Source: Nocardioidaceae bacterium (GTDB lineage Bacteria; Actinomycetota; Actinomycetes; Propionibacteriales; Nocardioidaceae). From it: DNA of 64,000 nucleotides. Below are positions 58,410 to 64,000 of the stretch, one piece after another (positions within the stretch are counted from its first letter, which is position 1; each line of letters opens with the position of its first letter). The translations under genes and the position numbers were made by a program. The stretch lies in contig JAUJOO010000006.1 of NCBI GenBank assembly GCA_030447585.1, forward strand, positions 1 through 64,000, read 5' to 3'. The notes below the pieces were generated by a model. The model did no database searches. It was not told the origin of the DNA and saw only the letters and a list, made by a program, of their open reading frames with translations.

Positions 58410-59675
58410 TCACGCCCGGGCTCTGGTCCGGGGAGCACGACGACGCGTTCGCAACGCGGCTTGGGCGCCCGGTTCGTGGCGCGCGAACGACATCAGCAGA
58501 CCGAGGGCGACAAGGGTCGGCACCAGGGCCGAGCCGCCGTACGAGATCAGCGGCAGGGGGATACCGATGACGGGCAGCAGGCCAAGGACCATTCCGATGT
58601 TGATGAGCGCCTGGGACAACAGCCACACGACGATGCCTGCCGACGCGTAGCGGACAAAGGGATCCTTGGAACGGGCGGCGATGCGGATGCCGGCGTAGGC
58701 GAGGGTCGCGAAGAGCGCGAGCACCACCAGGGTGCCGAAGAGGCCGAACTCCTCGCCGATGATCGCGAAGATGTAGTCGGTGTGCGCCTCCGGCAGCCCA
58801 CCCCACTTCTGGCTGCTGGCGCCTATCCCTCGGCCCCAGAGACCACCGGTCGCCAGCGCGAAGAAACCGTGGCTGGCCTGCCACCCGTTAGCGCCGTACT
58901 CCGAGATCGGGTCCACGAAGCTGGTGAGGCGGGCGACCCGCTCCTGCTTGGTCGTCGCGAGCGCGAACACAGTGACGAGGACAACGAGAAGGGCTCCGCC
59001 GAACAGCCGGGCCGGCGCGCCGACGACCCACAACATGCCCAACACGATCGCAAACAGGACAAGGGCAGTCCCGAGGTCGCTCTGACCGATGACGAGTCCG
59101 ACGATCACCGCGGAGACCGGCATCATCGGCACGATCAGATGTCGCCACTCCCGCAGCAGCCTGCCCTTGCGGGCATAGACGTCTGCCAGCCACAAGACGA
59201 GGGCAAGCTTCGCGAGCTCAGAAGGCTGTAGCTGAAACGGCCCGCCGAAAGAGATCCAGTTGCGGTTCCCGTTGACCAGCACACCGAAACCTGGGAGGTA
59301 GGTCATGAAGATCAGCCCGGCGGACACGAGAAGCGCCGGCCAGGACAAGGCCCTGATGAGGCGTTGAGGTAGGCGGGAGGTGACCCAGGCGATAGGCCCC
59401 GCGATTCCCACCCACATCGCTTGGCGGGCGAAGATCGCGTACGGGTTGTCGTACTCGCGCAAGGACAAGACGCTCGACGCGCTGAGCACCATCAGCAGTC
59501 CCAGGCAGAGGAGCAGCCCGGTCACGCCGACAACGATGTGGTACGACGTCAGTGGCCGGTCCAGGGTGCGCTTGAGGGCGTCGGCGAGGCTGTCGCCGGA
59601 CGGCTTACGCGCCTTGGCTGCCGCGCCGGTGGTGGTCGCCACGTCTGCCCTTCTCGTGTCCGTTGCCAAACCCAC
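58410..59675 (-). CDS. ftsW: Peptidoglycan glycosyltransferase FtsW
   Basis: SEDS fold; HTDYIFAIIGEEFGLFG; GLLPVIGIPLPLISYGGS. Confidence 0.97.
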   Translation of the reverse strand: MGLATDTRRADVATTTGAAAKARKPSGDSLADALKRTLDRPLTSYHIVVGVTGLLLCLGLLMVLSASSVLSLREYDNPYAIFARQAMWVGIAGPIAWVTSRLPQRLIRALSWPALLVSAGLIFMTYLPGFGVLVNGNRNWISFGGPFQLQPSELAKLALVLWLADVYARKGRLLREWRHLIVPMMPVSAVIVGLVIGQSDLGTALVLFAIVLGMLWVVGAPARLFGGALLVVLVTVFALATTKQERVARLTSFVDPISEYGANGWQASHGFFALATGGLWGRGIGASSQKWGGLPEAHTDYIFAIIGEEFGLFGTLVVLALFATLAYAGIRIAARSKDPFVRYASAGIVVWLLSQALINIGMVLGLLPVIGIPLPLISYGGSALVPTLVALGLLMSFARHEPGAQAALRTRRRAPRTRARA

Positions 59676-59684
59676 TCCGGGCCG

Positions 59685-61148
59685 TCAGCGTCCGCGAAGC
59701 GTCTGCACGGCAGCTGCGAAGGCGTCTCCGCGGGCCGCGTAGTCAGCGAACAGGTCCTGTGACGCGCAGGCTGGTGCCAGCAGCACCGTGTCACCCGGTC
59801 GGGCGAGCGACGCCGCCGCTTCGACCACGCGTTCCATCACGCCAGTGTCGGTGTCGGACACCTCGATCACCGGGACATCTGGCGCGTGTCGCGAAAGGGC
59901 GGCCGCGATCAGGCCTCGGTCGGTGCCGAGCAGCACGGCGCCGCGCAGCCGGCTCGACGACAACTTGACGAGCTCGTCGAACGTGGCCCCCTTGGCCAGG
60001 CCACCGGCCACCCACACGACCGGGTCGAACGACTGCAACGAGGCGAGCGCCGCGTGGGGGTTGGTGGCCTTGGAGTCGTCGACGTACCGAACGCCGTGGA
60101 AGTCGCCCACCGCTGCGATCCGGTGGCTGTCCAGCTGGAAACCCTGAAGTCCCCGTCGTACGGCGCCAGGCGCCACGCCGAAAGAGCGGGCAAGAGCCGC
60201 GGCTGCCAAGGCGTTGGCAACGTTGTGCGGCGCCCCGCCGCTGGGGACGTCGGCCACCCTGGCCAGCTCGGCCGCGTTGCGGTCACGCCCGGCGATGAAG
60301 GCCCGGTCGGCGATCACTTCGTCGACAAGCCCCACCATCCCCACGGAGGGGATGCCCAGTGTGAAGCCGATGGCGCGGCAGCCGTCGACCACCTCGGCTT
60401 CCTCCACCAGCCGGCGTGTCAGCGGCTCGTCGACGTTGTAGACGGCTGAGACCTGGCAGTTGTTGTAGATCTTCGCCTTGGCCGCCGTGTAGCTCTCGAC
60501 GTCACCGTGCCAGGAGAGATGGTCGGGCGCCACGTTGAGGACGGCGGACGAGTGCGCCGACAAGGAGCTCAGCCAGTGCAGCTGGTAGGACGAGAGCTCG
60601 ACCGCTACGACGTCGAAGGGCTCGGGGTCCATCACCACCTCGCAAAGAGGTAGGCCGACGTTGCCGGCAGCGACCGCACGCAGCCCGTCCCCACGAAGCA
60701 TCGACTCCAGCATCTGCACCGTTGTCGTCTTGCCGTTGGTTCCGGTGATGCACAACCAGGGAGCCGGACGCTCGGGGTCGCGTAGTCGCCACGCGAGCTC
60801 CACTTCGCCCCAGACCGCCAGGCCGCGGCGCTGAGCCTCCTGCGGCAGCGGTGCCCCGGGGGGTATGCCGGGCGACATCACGACCAGGTCGACGTCGTCG
60901 GGGAGGTCGTCCACCGGATCCCCGCCGAGGCGCACGTCGACACCCACGATCTCCAGCAGGGCCGCCTTGTCGCTGGAGCCCGCGTCGGTGGAGTCGGCGA
61001 CGACGGTGACCCTGGCGCCGAAGTGCTGAAGCGCGTCGGCCGCCGCGAAGCCCGACACTCCGAGACCCGCTACCGCCACCCTCAGCTCGTGCCATGGCGA
61101 ACGACGGTCCGCGGAGGGCAGCCAGGAGGTATCCCGAGCCGAGGTCAT
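59685..61148 (-). CDS. murD: UDP-N-acetylmuramoylalanine--D-glutamate ligase
   Basis: ITGTNGKTTTVQMLESML; NVAPDHLSWHG; YVDDSKATNPHAA. Confidence 0.98.
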   Translation of the reverse strand: MTSARDTSWLPSADRRSPWHELRVAVAGLGVSGFAAADALQHFGARVTVVADSTDAGSSDKAALLEIVGVDVRLGGDPVDDLPDDVDLVVMSPGIPPGAPLPQEAQRRGLAVWGEVELAWRLRDPERPAPWLCITGTNGKTTTVQMLESMLRGDGLRAVAAGNVGLPLCEVVMDPEPFDVVAVELSSYQLHWLSSLSAHSSAVLNVAPDHLSWHGDVESYTAAKAKIYNNCQVSAVYNVDEPLTRRLVEEAEVVDGCRAIGFTLGIPSVGMVGLVDEVIADRAFIAGRDRNAAELARVADVPSGGAPHNVANALAAAALARSFGVAPGAVRRGLQGFQLDSHRIAAVGDFHGVRYVDDSKATNPHAALASLQSFDPVVWVAGGLAKGATFDELVKLSSSRLRGAVLLGTDRGLIAAALSRHAPDVPVIEVSDTDTGVMERVVEAAASLARPGDTVLLAPACASQDLFADYAARGDAFAAAVQTLRGR

Positions 61149-61152
61149 CCGT

Positions 61153-62214
61153 TCAGACCCCCAGCACCCATTGCGCGTAGAAGAGTCCGAGACCAGTGGC
61201 CACGCAGATGCCGCAGATGATCCAGAACCTGATCACGATGGTCACCTCTGCCCACCCGAGCAGCTCGAAGTGGTGATGCAACGGTGTCATCCGGAAGAGG
61301 CGTTTGCCCTTGGTGAGCTTGAAGAAACCCACCTGCAAGATGACGGAGAGCGTGATGAGGGCGAACAGCCCGCCCAGGACGATGAGCAGCAGCTCGGTAC
61401 GCGTCATAATGGCGAGACCGGCCATGGCGCCGCCGAGAGACAGCGAGCCGGTGTCTCCCATGAAGATGTTGGCCGGTGGTGCGTTCCACCACAAGAATCC
61501 GAAGCATGCGCCGGTGATCGCTGCGGCGACGACCGCGAGGTCGAGCGGGTCCCGGACCTCGTAGCACTGACCTCCTGGCGTGATCTCACAGAACTGGTTG
61601 TTCTGCCAGATGCCCACCAAGGTGTAGGCGGCGAACACCATCACGCAGCTGCCGGTCGCCAGACCGTCGAGACCGTCACTCAGGTTCACGGCGTTGCTGG
61701 TCCCGGCGATCATGATCAGCACCCACAGGATCACCAGGATCGTCGGGAGCTCCCAGTTGAACGCCCGGATGAACGAGATCGCCGGCGCAGCCGGCGCGTT
61801 CCCGCGGTCGTCGGGGAACTGCAGGCTCAGCCAGCCGAAAGCGACCGCGATGACGATCTGACCGCCGAACTTGGCCTTGCTGCGAAGGCCCAGGCTGCGC
61901 TGCTTCACGATCTTGATGTAGTCGTCGACGAAGCCGACCACACCAAGTCCGACAAGGAGGAACAGCAAGACCAGCGCCGACGCCGACGGGGCGTCTTTTG
62001 TGAGCAGCTTGGCGGAGAAGTATCCGAACAAGGTGGCGAGGATGACGACGAGGCCGCCCATCGTCGGAGTCCCGCGCTTGGTGTGGTGTGAGGTCGGCCC
62101 GTCGTCTCTGATGAGCTGGCCATATCCCTGCTTGGACAGCACGGCGATGGCCCACCGGGTCCCCAGTAGTGTCCCGATCAGGCTGAGTCCTCCCGCGAGC
62201 AGGAGCGCTCTCAT
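61153..62214 (-). CDS. mraY: Phospho-N-acetylmuramoyl-pentapeptide transferase
   Basis: HHTKRGTPTMGGL; LSDGLDGLATG; RMTPLHHHFELLGW. Confidence 0.98.
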   Translation of the reverse strand: MRALLLAGGLSLIGTLLGTRWAIAVLSKQGYGQLIRDDGPTSHHTKRGTPTMGGLVVILATLFGYFSAKLLTKDAPSASALVLLFLLVGLGVVGFVDDYIKIVKQRSLGLRSKAKFGGQIVIAVAFGWLSLQFPDDRGNAPAAPAISFIRAFNWELPTILVILWVLIMIAGTSNAVNLSDGLDGLATGSCVMVFAAYTLVGIWQNNQFCEITPGGQCYEVRDPLDLAVVAAAITGACFGFLWWNAPPANIFMGDTGSLSLGGAMAGLAIMTRTELLLIVLGGLFALITLSVILQVGFFKLTKGKRLFRMTPLHHHFELLGWAEVTIVIRFWIICGICVATGLGLFYAQWVLGV

Positions 62215-63632
62215 GCGTCCGCCTTCGTCGAGGTTTCGATGGCTGGTCCGTTCGTCAGCGCCAAGGCCACCTGTTCAAGTCCTACCGCACGCGATGCTTT
62301 CACGAGCACGACGTCGCCGGCTTGCAAGGCGCCCCGCAGGAAGTCGATCGCCGACTGTGCGTCAGTGACCGGAACCAGCTCAGCTGCCCCACGGCTCTCC
62401 TCGGCGGCGCCAGCCTGTACGGGACGGGCCCCGTCGCCGACGGTGACGATCGAGGAGACACCGAGACGCACGGCGAGCCGGCCGATCTCTTCGTGCTCAG
62501 CCGAACTGACCTCCCCCAGCTCTCGCATCTCTCCCAGCACCGCGAACGTCCGGGAGCTCGGTCCGTGTCGATGTCCAAGCTCGGCCAGCGTCTCCAGAGC
62601 TGCCCGAGTGCTGTCCGGGTTGGCGTTGTAGGCGTCGTTGATCACCGTCACGCCGGCATCGGTGGTAGCCACCTCCATCCGCCACCTCGACCGGCTGGTC
62701 GCCGCTTCCAGAGCTCGTACCACGCTGCCGAACGGAACGCCGATCGACGTGGCAAGAGCAATCACCGCTGCTGCGTTGCACGCCTGATGCCTCCCGAAGT
62801 GCGAAAGTCGGACCCGGCCGCCGTCGTCGCCGACCGTGACGTCGAACCCGACTCGCCCCGCGTCGTCCGCGCGGACGTCACCGATCCGTACGTCAGCGTG
62901 TGCAGACTCGCCGAACGTGACCACAGCTGCGCGCGTGCGGCCTGCCATGGCGCTGACCCGCCGGTCGTCGGCATTCAGTACGGCGACACCGCCCGGGGGC
63001 AGAGCCTCGACCAGCTCCGCCTTCGCGACCGCGATGTCGTCTCTGGAGCCGAACTCGCCCACGTGTGCCATGCCGACGTTGAGCACGATCGCCGCCTGCG
63101 GAGGCGACACCGATGTCAGATATCTGATGTGGCCGTGTCCCCTGGCGCCCATCTCGACGACGAGGAAGCGGGTGGCGTCGGTGGCGGCCAGCGCCGTCAG
63201 GGGCACTCCGATCTCGTTGTTGAACGACTCGGCAGGCGCAACGGTGTCACCGGCCGCTTCGAGCACCTGCGCGAGCATGTCCTTGGTACTTGTCTTGCCC
63301 TGGGAACCTGTGATCGCGATGACGTGGAGCGACGGCAGGGCATCCACCACGTGGCGCGACAGCCGGCCCAAGGCCTGCACGGAGTCCTCGACCACGACCG
63401 CGGGTACTCCCACCGGACGCTCCGCGAGTGCCGCCGAGGCACCTGCCGCAACCGCGGCTGCAGCGTAGTCGTGCCCGTCGACATGCTCGCCGGCCACGGC
63501 GACGAACAGCCCGTCGGACACGCTGTGGCGAGAGTCCACGAACGCGGGGCCGATGACGCGTTCCTCGCCGGTGGCGTCGTGCACTGTTCCGCCGACGATC
63601 ACGGCAACGTCACGCAGCGTCAGGGGTATCAC
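62211..63632 (-). CDS. murF: UDP-N-acetylmuramoyl-tripeptide--D-alanyl-D-alanine ligase
   Basis: AITGSQGKTSTKDMLAQVL; NDAYNANPDSTRAALETL. Confidence 0.98.
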   Translation of the reverse strand: MIPLTLRDVAVIVGGTVHDATGEERVIGPAFVDSRHSVSDGLFVAVAGEHVDGHDYAAAAVAAGASAALAERPVGVPAVVVEDSVQALGRLSRHVVDALPSLHVIAITGSQGKTSTKDMLAQVLEAAGDTVAPAESFNNEIGVPLTALAATDATRFLVVEMGARGHGHIRYLTSVSPPQAAIVLNVGMAHVGEFGSRDDIAVAKAELVEALPPGGVAVLNADDRRVSAMAGRTRAAVVTFGESAHADVRIGDVRADDAGRVGFDVTVGDDGGRVRLSHFGRHQACNAAAVIALATSIGVPFGSVVRALEAATSRSRWRMEVATTDAGVTVINDAYNANPDSTRAALETLAELGHRHGPSSRTFAVLGEMRELGEVSSAEHEEIGRLAVRLGVSSIVTVGDGARPVQAGAAEESRGAAELVPVTDAQSAIDFLRGALQAGDVVLVKASRAVGLEQVALALTNGPAIETSTKADA

Positions 63633-64000
63633 GGCCTACCAGCGTTCCTGGTGAGCTCCTCGAGCACCGCCGTAGCGACGGCTCGGTCGTCGAACGGATA
63701 GACCGAACCGGCGATCTCCTGCCCGGTCTCCGAACCCTTACCGGCAACCACGACGGTGTCGTGGGGGGTCGCCTCTCGCAACGCGATGGCGATCGCTTGT
63801 TCACGGTCCGCGATCTCGTACACGACCGCACCGTCCTTCACCGTTTCAGCACCGGCGATGATCTGAGCGCGGATTAGACCCGGGTCCTCTGATCGCGGGT
63901 TGTCGTCGGTTACGACCAGCACGTCGGCGAGTGAAGCGGCGACCTGTCCCATCAGCGGCCGCTTGCCGGCGTCCCGGTTCCCGCCCGCCCCCAGCACTAT
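63629..64000 (-). CDS. murE: UDP-N-acetylmuramoyl-tripeptide synthetase MurE, C-terminal part (5' end outside window)
   Basis: GAGGNRDAGKRPLMGQVAASLADVLVVTDDNPRSEDP; VVAGKGSETGQE. Confidence 0.96.
   Translation of the reverse strand: MVLGAGGNRDAGKRPLMGQVAASLADVLVVTDDNPRSEDPGLIRAQIIAGAETVKDGAVVYEIADREQAIAIALREATPHDTVVVAGKGSETGQEIAGSVYPFDDRAVATAVLEELTRNAGRP

Noticed and set aside
62322-63701. 459-aa plus-strand ORF
   Set aside because: Antisense to murF; shadow ORF.

Overview
High-GC actinobacterial chromosome segment, 64 kb, organised around conserved housekeeping blocks. In order: a sigma-factor/PASTA-like fusion (5' cut by the window), F420-dependent LLM oxidoreductase, sirtuin, methyltransferase, MOP flippase, polA(-), thioesterase, GNAT, DUF554, livHMGF with a convergent livK, an ANTAR-type response-regulator remnant, tRNA-Leu(CAA), a broken GH3 (NagZ-like) lipoprotein gene and pyk. 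An accessory, strongly decayed stretch follows (about 20.6-25.7 kb). Then comes lgt-SCO-trpABC, hisI-hisF-priA-(two unknowns)-hisH-hisB-hisC-hisD, a LON-domain protein, a DUF3352 protein with a Gly/Pro/Tyr repeat N-terminus, dnaE, rluD-like, lspA, a DksA/TraR-like protein, a T-box leader plus ileS, divIVA, yggT, sepF, yggS, pgeF, ftsZ, ftsQ, murC, murG, ftsW, murD, mraY, murF and the 3' part of murE. The most notable things are: (i) a cluster of at least five gene remnants or frameshifted genes, including a VIT/CCC1 gene with an internal diverged tandem duplication; (ii) loss of most of the ANTAR regulator normally sitting next to pyk; (iii) a membrane-anchored sigma factor with an extracytoplasmic C-terminus; (iv) a LivH permease with a secreted-type N-terminal domain; (v) an uncharacterised lipoprotein/membrane-protein pair embedded in the his operon; (vi) no trpE in its usual slot; (vii) a 23-bp near-perfect palindrome upstream of ftsZ; (viii) out-of-frame tandem repeats in two genes. 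I did not find a clearly new defence, mobile or biosynthetic system. Several frameshifts, notably the G5-tract one in the rluD-like gene, could be sequence errors, and read-level checks are needed. All product names come from recognising motifs by eye; no database search was run.
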